The notes below the pieces were generated by a model. The model did not search any database. It was given only the letters and a program-made list of their open reading frames with translations, and was not told the origin of the DNA. This document shows, one piece after another, positions 37,705 through 46,244 of a stretch of 64,000 bases of DNA. The stretch lies in IMG/VR virus record IMGVR_UViG_3300004151_000006, positions 188,001 to 252,000 of that record; one strand, written 5' to 3'. This stretch comes from a virus. How positions within the stretch are numbered: the first letter of the stretch is position 1; each line of letters begins with the position of its first letter. Position numbers and translations under genes: made by a program.

Positions 37705-37905
37705 ATGTCCAATTCAACAGCAAGTCAAATTAATTTATCTGGAGTGAATACTGATTTTGATGGAGATGAAATACTTTACATTAAAATACAAAAACCACGT
37801 AAATGGTTATCTGGTAAAGAAAATAAACGTATCCATAATAAAATTACTAAACGTGGTCGTCCATTTAATATTAAAAATATAAATAGATTTCCAAAGTTAA
37901 ATTAA
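37705..37905 (+). CDS. Small basic protein, 66 aa
   Basis: Lys/Arg-rich, especially the C-terminal half (KPRKWLSGKENKRIHNKITK), suggesting nucleic-acid binding. The start lacks a good binding site. It lies right before the terminator at 37908. Confidence 0.55.
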   Translation: MSNSTASQINLSGVNTDFDGDEILYIKIQKPRKWLSGKENKRIHNKITKRGRPFNIKNINRFPKLN

Positions 37906-37907
37906 TG

Positions 37908-37945
37908 GATAGGAGGAGGACCACCATAATGGTGGTCCTCCTATC
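37908..37945 (+). terminator. Hairpin terminator
   Basis: A 17-base stem with a 3-base bulge on the left arm (right arm ATGGTGGTCCTCCTATC), followed by an AT-rich stretch. Confidence 0.78.
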
Positions 37946-37988
37946 TACTTTATATTTTTTAATAAAAGTACGACATTCATTACGCTAT

Positions 37989-38001
37989 AAATATATATCA
38001 T
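37989..38001 (+). promoter_or_regulatory. AAATATATATCAT promoter-like box
   Basis: AAATATATATCAT lies after the terminator at 37908 and runs directly into the first stem of a structured leader element. Confidence 0.5.
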
Positions 38002-38050
38002 CTATGCGAAGACACATAGATGATGATGTCTCGGGGACTCGACATGATCA
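37997..38050 (+). ncRNA. Candidate structured leader RNA, copy 1
   Basis: A 10-base-pair stem (ATCATCTATG with CATAGATGAT) closes loop CGAAGACA. A second element follows, GATGTCTCGGGGACTCGACAT, with a stem ATGTC/GACAT. A second copy at 61985-62038 keeps the loop core and the second element while the first stem changes in a compensatory way. The second element can partly pair with the first loop (GTCT with AGAC), so a pseudoknot or switch is possible. It lies about 100 bases upstream of the protease start; the rest of the leader holds two more hairpins (38073-38091 and 38099-38112). Confidence 0.6.
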
Positions 38051-38150
38051 TTTGTGTGAATCAAATCGAATATCATCACATGGTGTGATGAATACGATGG
38101 GTCATATAACCCAAATACTTTTAGTCTTAAACTTTCTCAGGAGTATACTC

Positions 38151-40295
38151 ATGGCTAAGATCATCTTTCTTATCATGGTGTCAATGTTGTTAGCAGATCA
38201 TAGCTTTGGTCAGACCAAAAACAATGATCTCCCCACAGTGGAAGAAGTACAGGATAATATCCAAAGATCTGGTAAGCAGTGGACAGCTAAACGCAATAGA
38301 TTCATGGATATGAGTCAGGCTGAGATCGATGCCACACATGGAGCAGATGATTGGTCTACTCTCTCCAGAGATATGGATCTCAAAGGTTTAGAGGGTTCTC
38401 CATATGACAAAGATGTCACTGGTGTCCTCACTGATAATCCCCTTCCATCAGCACATGATTGGAGGAATCATAATGGAAAAGATTATACTACTCCAACCAA
38501 ATATCAATCCAGCTGTGGTGCATGTGTCACATTTGCAACAGTTGCTATATGGGAAACACTCCTTAAGATTCAGTACTTGGATGAAAGACCTTCATTCAAT
38601 CCGGATCTCAGTGAACAGTTTATAGTTTCATGTCCATTACCGAAATCTTGTTTTGGAGTCAATCCAACTTTTACAATACCGGATATGGTACAAAACGGTA
38701 CTTATTCGGAGACATACATCCCATACATTGCAAAGCCAGTACCTTGCAGTGAAGTGACAAGCGGTGTTGATCTTACAAAGATTGGGCATTATCGTGTTAT
38801 GAATTATGAACATGTGGTTGTGTATGAACCCGGTGGAGATGATGTGAGTATTGACATGTTAAAACGTATGTTGGTGGAGATTGGACCATTTTTCACAGTG
38901 ATGATGCAATACGATGATTTCTATCTTTATGCGGGTGGAGTATATTCCACAACACCAACTGCGAGTTATCGTGGGCTTCATGCCGTCTGTGTGATTGGGT
39001 ATGATGATGCTGAACAATGTTTCATTGTGAAAAATTCATGGGGAGATTGGTGGGGAATAAATGGTTATTTTAAGATAGCCTATTCAGAAGCTACAAAATT
39101 ATCCCGTACTACATTTGGCTTAGATACATGGGCATTTTCTGGTGCTGTCATTGATCGTGAAGAACCAGAGCAAGAGATACCCCCAATAGCCAAAGTCATA
39201 AACTTTCCCACAGGTACAATATATGCACATGATCGGGTGTACAATGTAACTTCTGAACCAGCAACTGCAGTATCATTTGCTTTTCGTACTGATGGTGGTA
39301 CCTGGAGTGAACAGATACCCATTTTAGGATCTTTGTGGATCTATGATCCCACTGATGGTCCACATACACTTGAAGTGATTACATGTAGTGTATCTGGTGC
39401 TTGTCAATCTAAAAATGATCCCACTACATATCATTGGATCAATGATACTACACCTCCAGAATTTATCAATATCACCAATCCACCAGCTGCTATCACTGAT
39501 GTCACATCTTACGTATTCAATGTCACTGCGAGTGCAGATACTGTAAAATATATGTGGGCATCTGATTTAATAAGTGGCTGGTCTGCTATGCTACCAATAT
39601 CAAATGCAACTATCACTTTAAATGATGTCCCCGATGGTAAACATTATATTATTCTGGTAGCCAGTGATGTAATCGATAATTACAGTGAGCACACTCGGGT
39701 GGAATGGACGGTATCGAGTAAAATCACAGCATTGTTAAGTGATCTCCCAAATATCAAAACTACAGATACTTCAACACGGATCACGGTATCTTCTAATTCA
39801 TCAAAATACATTGGATATCGATATCGTCTTGATGGTAGTATGTGGTCTGCAACTGCAGATAAAGATACAAAGATACAGTTATCTGGGTTATCAACAGGTG
39901 TACATACTCTTGAAGTAATTGCAGTGGGGAGTGACGGTAGTATTCAAGATGAAACTGCTACTTCAATGTATGCTTGGATAATTGAAGAAGCCGCTGCAGC
40001 TGTAGCAGTATTGCAAAATCCACCTGATTCAGTATCTACCGCATCGAAATATCAACTGTATGTTGGTGGGGAAAATACCGTGGCATATAAATATTCTATC
40101 GATGGTCAACCTTTATCACAGGAGTATGATATCAACACACCTATCAATTTGACACTTTCATCGGGCCTGCACATACTCCGGTTGTCAGGAAAGAATAATG
40201 CTGGTGTATGGCAAGAAAGTTATACCACTAACAGTTGGACAGTCAAACGGTCTACTGTAAACCTTGGTGCAGTCTATCAGCTATTATTGAATTAA
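38151..40295 (+). CDS. Secreted papain-like (C1A) cysteine protease with beta-sandwich repeats
   Basis: 714 residues; CAGGAG seven bases before ATG 38151. Residues 1-21 (MAKIIFLIMVSMLLADHSFG) form a signal peptide. A pro-region of about 90 residues is followed by the C1A catalytic domain. QSSCGAC gives Gln119, Cys122 and nucleophile Cys125 with papain spacing. LHAVCVIGYD gives His277 and KNSWGDWWGINGYFKI gives Asn295. All catalytic residues are present. After residue 340 come three or four repeats of about 85 residues ending in HTLEVI...YxWI-type strands, resembling FN3/Ig-like binding domains. It would be exported to the periplasm or outside and may attack host surface or envelope proteins, or be carried on the virion. 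The function is inferred. Confidence 0.88.
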   Translation: MAKIIFLIMVSMLLADHSFGQTKNNDLPTVEEVQDNIQRSGKQWTAKRNRFMDMSQAEIDATHGADDWSTLSRDMDLKGLEGSPYDKDVTGVLTDNPLPSAHDWRNHNGKDYTTPTKYQSSCGACVTFATVAIWETLLKIQYLDERPSFNPDLSEQFIVSCPLPKSCFGVNPTFTIPDMVQNGTYSETYIPYIAKPVPCSEVTSGVDLTKIGHYRVMNYEHVVVYEPGGDDVSIDMLKRMLVEIGPFFTVMMQYDDFYLYAGGVYSTTPTASYRGLHAVCVIGYDDAEQCFIVKNSWGDWWGINGYFKIAYSEATKLSRTTFGLDTWAFSGAVIDREEPEQEIPPIAKVINFPTGTIYAHDRVYNVTSEPATAVSFAFRTDGGTWSEQIPILGSLWIYDPTDGPHTLEVITCSVSGACQSKNDPTTYHWINDTTPPEFINITNPPAAITDVTSYVFNVTASADTVKYMWASDLISGWSAMLPISNATITLNDVPDGKHYIILVASDVIDNYSEHTRVEWTVSSKITALLSDLPNIKTTDTSTRITVSSNSSKYIGYRYRLDGSMWSATADKDTKIQLSGLSTGVHTLEVIAVGSDGSIQDETATSMYAWIIEEAAAAVAVLQNPPDSVSTASKYQLYVGGENTVAYKYSIDGQPLSQEYDINTPINLTLSSGLHILRLSGKNNAGVWQESYTTNSWTVKRSTVNLGAVYQLLLN

Positions 40296-40305
40296 TCTAT
40301 GATGA

Positions 40306-40331
40306 CATGGGGGACCATTCGGTCCCCCATG
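40306..40331 (+). terminator. Hairpin terminator
   Basis: CATGGGGGACC and its complement with an ATTC loop after the protease stop, followed about 20 bases later by TTTTTTT. Confidence 0.82.
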
Positions 40332-40359
40332 CCCTTACAAATGCTACTCATTTTTTTAT

Positions 40360-40372
40360 AAATATATATCAT
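40360..40372 (+). promoter_or_regulatory. AAATATATATCAT promoter-like box
   Basis: AAATATATATCAT, about 29 bases after the terminator and 55 bases before the zinc-ribbon gene. Confidence 0.5.
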
Positions 40373-40427
40373 AAAATTGAATGTGGATTAAAATCTGATT
40401 AACACTTTAACAATGAGGTAAAATGTT

Positions 40428-40652
40428 TTGGCTGGAAATTTATGTTCATTAATTGCTGTGACTGGTAAAGGCCGTGGTCCCCGTCAACCTGAAGTCAGGC
40501 CCGACACTGGACGTGAAGCTGTCATCTCCTTACATCAGCGTAAGGGGATGGTTACCTGCAAAGTGTGTAAGACACGATTTCCTCGATTTAAGATGAAGCA
40601 TGGGTTATGCCCATTCTGTCATCACGACCGGAAACAGAAGATTGAGGATTGA
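40428..40652 (+). CDS. Small zinc-ribbon protein, 74 aa
   Basis: TTG start at 40428 preceded by GAGG at a 9-base distance; the ATG at 40423 is in another frame that stops after nine codons. Residues 49-67 carry CKVCKTRF...CPFCHH, two CxxC pairs typical of a zinc ribbon, embedded in a basic chain, so nucleic-acid binding or a transcription role is likely. The gene is clearly higher in GC than most neighbours, as are the next two genes. Confidence 0.75.
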   Translation: MAGNLCSLIAVTGKGRGPRQPEVRPDTGREAVISLHQRKGMVTCKVCKTRFPRFKMKHGLCPFCHHDRKQKIED

Positions 40653-40657
40653 TTTTA

Positions 40658-40682
40658 GGGACCTGGGCAATGCCCAGGTCCC
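40658..40682 (+). terminator. Hairpin terminator
   Basis: GGGACCTGGGC and its complement around a CAATG-type loop, directly after the zinc-ribbon stop. Confidence 0.8.
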
Positions 40683-40740
40683 GTATCAAATATAGTAGAT
40701 ATCTTTTTATTAACAATGATTATGCTGATCATCTTTTTTC

Positions 40741-40753
40741 AAATATATATAAT
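40741..40753 (+). promoter_or_regulatory. AAATATATATAAT promoter-like box
   Basis: AAATATATATAAT between the terminator and the next two genes; it deviates from the common TAT or CAT end. Confidence 0.4.
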
Positions 40754-40815
40754 CAAAGTGAAGTCAATAGGATATCCCACTGACTAATCGTCTTAACATC
40801 CGAAAGGAGAGCATC

Positions 40816-41016
40816 ATGGCTACTACCTTTACGGGACTCCTTGATCGTGAACCGATCGTCGGGGTCCTCCCCGAATTTTGGTGGCACGATGAGACCCGTC
40901 CTGGTTTTACCCTGGTGCTCGACCAGGATGTCCAGGACCAAATCAATACTGGAAACTGTGACTGGACAGCTATGGCTGACAGTCTTGGTGCCCAGGCTAT
41001 AGGGGCTGCCGCATGA
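40816..41016 (+). CDS. Unknown small protein, 66 aa
   Basis: GAAAGGAGAGCATC before the ATG. Acidic and compact (FWWHDETRPGFTLVLDQDVQ); no known motif. GC-rich codon use. Overlaps the XRE regulator start by four bases (ATGA), so the pair is coupled. Confidence 0.72.
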   Translation: MATTFTGLLDREPIVGVLPEFWWHDETRPGFTLVLDQDVQDQINTGNCDWTAMADSLGAQAIGAAA

Positions 41017-41324
41017 ACACCTCCATTATCCCAATGAGGAGACCGCTCTCTTCTCCTCCCATGCAACTGAAAGAAGCTGCCAAATCCAGCATGAATCGAC
41101 TCATGCTGGCTGAGATGACTTGTCGAAAGGCGGGTCATCGGATCCGGGTCCTACGAATAGCTTATCGCATGACCCGTGAGGACATGGCCCAGCGGGTGGG
41201 TCTTACCCCCAGTCAGATTGAGGAACTGGAAAGCTGCAAGGGGAATACTTGCAGAAATCTCCTCAAACAAGTGGCTTCCTTCTTCAAAGTGCCGGTCGAC
41301 GAGCTGGCACTTGACTGTCAGTAG
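41013..41324 (+). CDS. XRE-family helix-turn-helix regulator
   Basis: 103 residues; its start overlaps the upstream stop. Residues about 42-100 (RIRVLRIAYRMTREDMAQRV, then GLTPSQIEELESC and FFKVPVDELAL) match the Cro/C1-type helix-turn-helix: five helices with Q43-like and ExG-like positions and the usual FxVPxDEL ending. The N-terminal 40 residues are basic. It may repress phage or host promoters, or act with the small acidic partner encoded just upstream, an arrangement resembling antitoxin pairs. Higher GC than the surrounding genes suggests a different origin or strong expression. Confidence 0.82.
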   Translation: MNTSIIPMRRPLSSPPMQLKEAAKSSMNRLMLAEMTCRKAGHRIRVLRIAYRMTREDMAQRVGLTPSQIEELESCKGNTCRNLLKQVASFFKVPVDELALDCQ

Positions 41325-41329
41325 GGTCA

Positions 41330-41365
41330 ATGGGATGGGTACCCCATTTGGGGTACCCATCCCAT
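41330..41365 (+). terminator. Hairpin terminator
   Basis: 16-base arms (ATGGGATGGGTACCCC) with an ATTT loop, just after the XRE stop. Confidence 0.82.
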
Positions 41366-41439
41366 GTCACATGGTACTCATATTTTTTGATATATACATT
41401 ATAGTTCTGATATCAATACAAAATTCCACGGAGGAACAC

Positions 41440-41772
41440 ATGCTTAGTGAAGAACAAAAACTCCCCATCTTCAACTATGGAAAGATCGTGGTATGGCGAG
41501 TATCATACTTCCGAAAGGATGATACTACGCTTCATGATAACCTTTTTACCAACCATGATTTCAGTCTGCAGTTTCTTGGTGGGGGTTGGCCACTCACTGA
41601 AAATGAAGAATTCCAGTTTATTCAAGAACTTCTCGGCACCAAACGGTGGTATCCTCAAATCAAATCTTATATCGAAATGGTCCGGATCCAAAAGATCCAA
41701 CTCGACTTCGGTCGGGATGAAAATGTCAGATTCAAGGAAACCGTCACCATCATCGGCAACTGGACCCATTGA
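41440..41772 (+). CDS. Unknown protein, 110 aa
   Basis: GGAGGAACAC sets the ATG at 41440; upstream in-frame starts belong to the previous unit. Beta-rich, Trp-containing small protein; no family recognised. Bounded by terminators on both sides. A weak TGATATATACATT stretch around 41388-41400 may be its promoter. Confidence 0.72.
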   Translation: MLSEEQKLPIFNYGKIVVWRVSYFRKDDTTLHDNLFTNHDFSLQFLGGGWPLTENEEFQFIQELLGTKRWYPQIKSYIEMVRIQKIQLDFGRDENVRFKETVTIIGNWTH

Positions 41773-41784
41773 TCGCATGCTAGT

Positions 41785-41810
41785 GGAGCAGCCCCATGTG
41801 GGGCTGCTCC
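41785..41810 (+). terminator. Hairpin terminator
   Basis: GGAGCAGCCCC and its complement around ATGT, followed about 20 bases later by a T-run. Confidence 0.8.
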
Positions 41811-41896
41811 CATCAAACATGTATCTCTACCTTTTTTTATTGGTATTTTGGTGCGATTCTATAGATCACATACATCCTCTCTAAGGAGATTTATAT

Positions 41897-44800
41897 ATGT
41901 TGACTATGCAGGACTTTTTCTTTGAATGTGATGATATTGAAACAAATATCATCTCCAATGAAATGTTTAACTATCCAAGATTTAAACTTAATTATCATAA
42001 CTGGAAGTATTCCTTCTTGACTAATAATTTTTTTGACATTGGTACAATGCAATTGCCATGGGATGCTACGTATCATACTGCAGATAATTGGTTTGGTGGC
42101 GTACAACAGGACTATCCAAATATAGTCAATGATCCTTTTATCTCTAACGAAATGTATTATAAATGGATCTATCATCAAACTATATTTCAATTAAATGGTC
42201 CTATTCAATATGATACTAAATACAACTATTTGACTAGTGGGTTGTCTACTATCTTAAATGCATTTCGATCACAATATAAAGCACAGTTTCGATATCTTCA
42301 AAAATTAGAAGACACTCCAAGAAAGAAAGAATCTCTCACTATCATTAATTACAATCCTTTATTTAGATGTTACACATTTGGTGCATTGCAATATTTTAAG
42401 AAAGTAAATTTGATATTATCTACTATGTTTAATACAGTAGCTCACATGATTGATATGTATCCAGATAAACATCAATATATCTTGATCCCATGGAATAATG
42501 AAATCTATACTCAAGATCAATTTACACGTACAAAGAAAAAGATCGATATCTCTTCATTGAGAAATCCCAATAGTTTTCATTTTATTTTTATGGTCTATTT
42601 GATGAATTTCATTGATCCTAATACTGATCTTGGACTCTTTAATCAATATCCAGAAAAGTACTGGAAAGAAACTAATTTAGTATTTCGAAATGGTAATAAA
42701 GCCACTATCTTTAATTTAGAAGATCTCAAGACTCTTAATGATAAAAATAGAGCCTATCTCAAGGTAGTATCGCATCTCAATATCTTATCTACCATAGGGA
42801 GCAGTACTATAGTACTGGATACCTCTGAAGTAGATGGTATCTCTGGACCAACAGATCGTATCCCAGTGATCACTGAGACTAAATGTACTATCTCATTACC
42901 TGATATCACTACAGTACCTTTAGATAAGACTAATCCTGAAGTCACTGATAAATCAGAGAGTGTCTCTAAAGATCCAGTACCTATCGTAGATACTACACAG
43001 AGTATCATGCCTAGCAGTATCATTGGTACAACCAAATCAGTGATCCAAAAGACTTTTATCCCTATGGTAAAATCCACAGTATCTATTATGCCTAAAGTGA
43101 TCTCTAAATCAGATACACCAAATCAAATATTAGAAGACACTAAACCTGTGATGAGAAATCTCATTCCACAATTAGCTTCTAATATCACCCAGATAGAATC
43201 AGAGACTGATCCCAATGTAATCAAACAGCGTAGTAAAGAATATTTAGAAGACATTGATGCACAAGCTGTAACATATATTGATAATAGAGAAGATCTCACC
43301 CCAAAACAAAAAGAAAGACTCAAGACTGTAGCAAAGAAATATAAACAAGTCACTATTGGTGAAGAGACTCTTCAAGATATCATCCTTAAAAACAATGATG
43401 TACTCATTGATGAAGATCCACCACAGTCTGTGATAGATACTTTACCTGATAAGACTATGGCTAAATCAAAAGCATTTCATTTTGATAAAGCTTATATCCA
43501 TAAAACTATGAAAAAAGACTTAGCCAGCATTGCTGTAAACTTTAATAAACTTGGTATGTTTTTGACAGATATTAAGACTTCACAGACTATTAATGAATTG
43601 ACACAATCTGAAGAATACACTTTTAAGTTTGAAGATGTCCAAGGTAAATCACATACTGTCAAATTCAGCGTGCCTATCATTGATAGTAATGGATATTGTT
43701 ATATCAACGGTGTCAAAAAGTATTTGAAGAAACAAATGATCAATATCCCAATTTGTAAGATAGGTGAGAATAAGGTTTCTATGGTCTCCAATCAGAATAA
43801 AGTATTGATCTTGCGTAATGAAACTAAAGCTCATAGTTTTGATACACAGATAGATAAAATAGTAGAACTTGGAAAATCAGTACTTAATATAATCTATGGT
43901 ACACTGGATCTCAATCTTTCTTTAGCTTATGAATATGTCTCCATTGCACAAAAATATAATACCATTACTATTAAATCACAAGATGGTAAATCACATACTT
44001 TATGTTTTGATTATTATAATAGATTTAAAGATATTGCTGATGTAGCACTACATTCTAAATTAGATGCATTGGAGAAACAATATGGTACACTCTTTGGTAA
44101 AGATGGTCATACTGGATATTATTTTATTGATACTAATAACTTAGTCAGTTTGATTACATTGGATAGAAAAGATATCACACCTTCAGATGTGGTATCTATT
44201 GTAGATATCTTTAAGACTACATATCCTAAAGAGTTAGCTAGTAAGATAGGTTTCATCACAGAATGGATAGATATTAACTTAGTCTCTAAACCTTTACCTG
44301 TTGGATTTATCTTAGCATACCGATATGGTCTAGTCAACATGATGGATCACCTTGGGGTGAAATATAAGCTCTTAGCTAAACGTGGTAATAGTGTGTTAGA
44401 AGAGAGTGAATTCTCAGGTGAGAATGTTATTTCTGCTACTGAGTCTTTTGATACTTTGACTATGGATAAAGTGATCAATATTGATACTCGTAGGAAATGG
44501 AAGATCGATGATGTCAAACATCTTGAACTTTTAGAAAAGTACAATATATCTAAAACTGAATGTATCATCAGTGGTAGTGCTGCTATGATAGCACATCGAT
44601 ATCCGAACTGTATCAACAATGATCTTGATATTGTGGTGACTGATAGAGTATATGCTAAACTTAAAAAGGATACTACAAATTTTTCAGTACATAAAGCACG
44701 TGATGGTATTGGTACTGATATAAAATTGGTCAGCAAAGATGAGAAACTTGAGATCACTAAATATTTCCATGCTTTATCTGAAGAATATACTTTTGATGTG

Positions 44801-45870
44801 GTGAAAAAAGAAAGTGTGAATGTCATTGATGAATATATGTTCACTGATTTGGATTTCTTATTTAAAATGTATACCAAACTCAATAGACCTAAAGATCAAG
44901 ATAAGATCAAATGGTTGACGGAACATCAAGGTAAGACAGTAGCTGCCAATGAATCCCTGATATCACATGTGACTGATAAAATCATCTATATTGAAGATGA
45001 AGCACATCATTTGGTGAATGCTAATGAAGCACTCACTGTAGATAAGTACACTTACACCCCTGGGGATATAGTCATCAAATTCAAAGATTGTAATTTAGTC
45101 TTCAATAGGTATCCCATGTATCAATCTTTGATCATGTGTGGGCTCGATCATTTCAATACCCAAGCATATACCTTTGATGAATTTAATATGAAAGATGTAT
45201 ATTACTCACTCATGGAAGATAGGGGTATCAAATCTAACTACCTTAAAGCTGTTAATAGTTTCTTTGATCTCTTTATGGACCCTATCACCAAAGATGTACT
45301 TCAGCAGATGGGTGAACCAACTAATGTACAAGATCTCCTGATCAGAGCCAGTGTATTACTTACTACCAAAGATCATAAAGAGGCTTCATCTATAGCCAAC
45401 CACCGTATCCGTAGCTATGAACAATTCAATGCTATCATCTATAATGAAATGGCTAGAGCCTATGCAGCCTATCAAGTGGGTAGAGGTAAAGGTAATACTT
45501 TCAGTGTGAATCCCAATGCTGTATTCCAACGTATCATCCAGAACCCATCATTCACTATCGTAGAAGATATCAATCCTATCCAGGAATTAAAAGAAAGAGC
45601 TGGATTTACTTTTGCTGGTGTGGGTGGTCGTACATCTGAATCTTTTGTAGTGGATGATAGACGGTATCCTGAAGATGGTATTGGTATCATCTCTGAATCT
45701 ACAGTCGATAATGCTAAGGTCTCCATGAATGCTTATCTCACTGTTGATCCAACTATAGCTAATACTCGTGGTATCATTGATATTGAAGCTTTAAATAAAT
45801 TAAGTTCTAGTAATGTACTCAGTGTCACTGCACTTAATGCACCATGTGCAATGCATGATGATGGAGATGT
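41897..45870 (+). CDS. RNA polymerase beta subunit, exon 1 (with embedded nucleotidyltransferase-like domain)
   Basis: TAAGGAGATTTATAT before the ATG; about 1325 residues to the proposed splice site, while unspliced reading continues to a stop at 45916. Residues about 560-640 include the beta N-terminal core (GYCYINGVKKYLKKQMINI, like GxFIINGxERVIVxQ). Residues about 1235-1295 (GFTFAGVGG...DDRRYPEDGIGIISE) match the bacterial fork-loop segment GFEVRDVH...IETPEGPNIGLI. HDD at 1320-1322 starts the next conserved motif. Residues about 882-1010 are foreign to beta: ISGSAAMIAHRY...NDLDIVVT, TDIKLVS and a final FLFKMYTKLNRPKDQDKI helix form a nucleotidyltransferase-like domain. Residues 300-450 are low complexity. 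It is one of two beta subunits in the window; here the halves are fused, unlike phiKZ. Confidence 0.85.
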
Positions 45871-46244
45871 TGAATACACAGAAGATTCAGCATTATCTCT
45901 CTGTCCCACCAAATAGTGATATTTGGATGGTATCTCCCCTAATTGCTGGGATACCCTTAGAGCCATTCTACCTAAGCGGAGTGTGAAAACACACACGTGT
46001 CGAAAGACAGGTTGGAAAAGTGAATGGATTGGGTAATCAGCAGCGAAGTCCCTAAAGACACTATGTCCATGGGATGTGTTCAACGACTGACCGCTTATCA
46101 CGGTGTACACACTGAGTGGTGTGGAAATGGGGAGCACCCCAAGTGGGTGAAGGTATAGTCTCATCTGCATTGAAAGATGCAGCAGTACAGTATATTTATA
46201 CTGTACGGGATTGTAGGTAACGCTACAGTCCGAAGACACATGAG
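45871..46244 (+). ncRNA. Group I intron in the RNA polymerase beta gene
   Basis: The conserved group I core is readable: P element AATTGCTGGGA at 45941, Q AATCAGCAGCGAAG at 46035, R GTTCAACGACTGAC at 46078 and S AAGGTATAGTC at 46150. P4 pairs GCTG with CAGC and P7 pairs GACT with AGTC. Exon bases 45863-45871 (GGAGATGTT) pair with the guide GGTATCTCC at 45929-45937, ending in U-G pairs, which sets the 5' site at 45870 or 45871. A terminal G at 46244 (or 46242) keeps the exons in frame. CAAA at the start of exon 2 can pair with TTTG upstream of the guide (P10). About 374 bases long, with no internal reading frame, so it should self-splice but needs an endonuclease from elsewhere for mobility. 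Confidence 0.9.

Noticed and set aside
41013-41324. Toxin-antitoxin pair (40816 plus XRE gene)
   Set aside because: The overlap and order are suggestive, but the 66-residue partner shows no toxin motif, so the label is not supported.
45870-46240. Frameshift or sequencing error splitting the beta subunit gene
   Set aside because: The gap carries a full set of group I intron core elements and a guide pairing with the exon end, and the exons rejoin in frame at a conserved motif, so an intron explains it better.
46231-46241. Third copy of the structured leader element (CGAAGACACAT in the intron end)
   Set aside because: Only 11 bases match and the downstream block is absent; it belongs to the 3' end of the intron.
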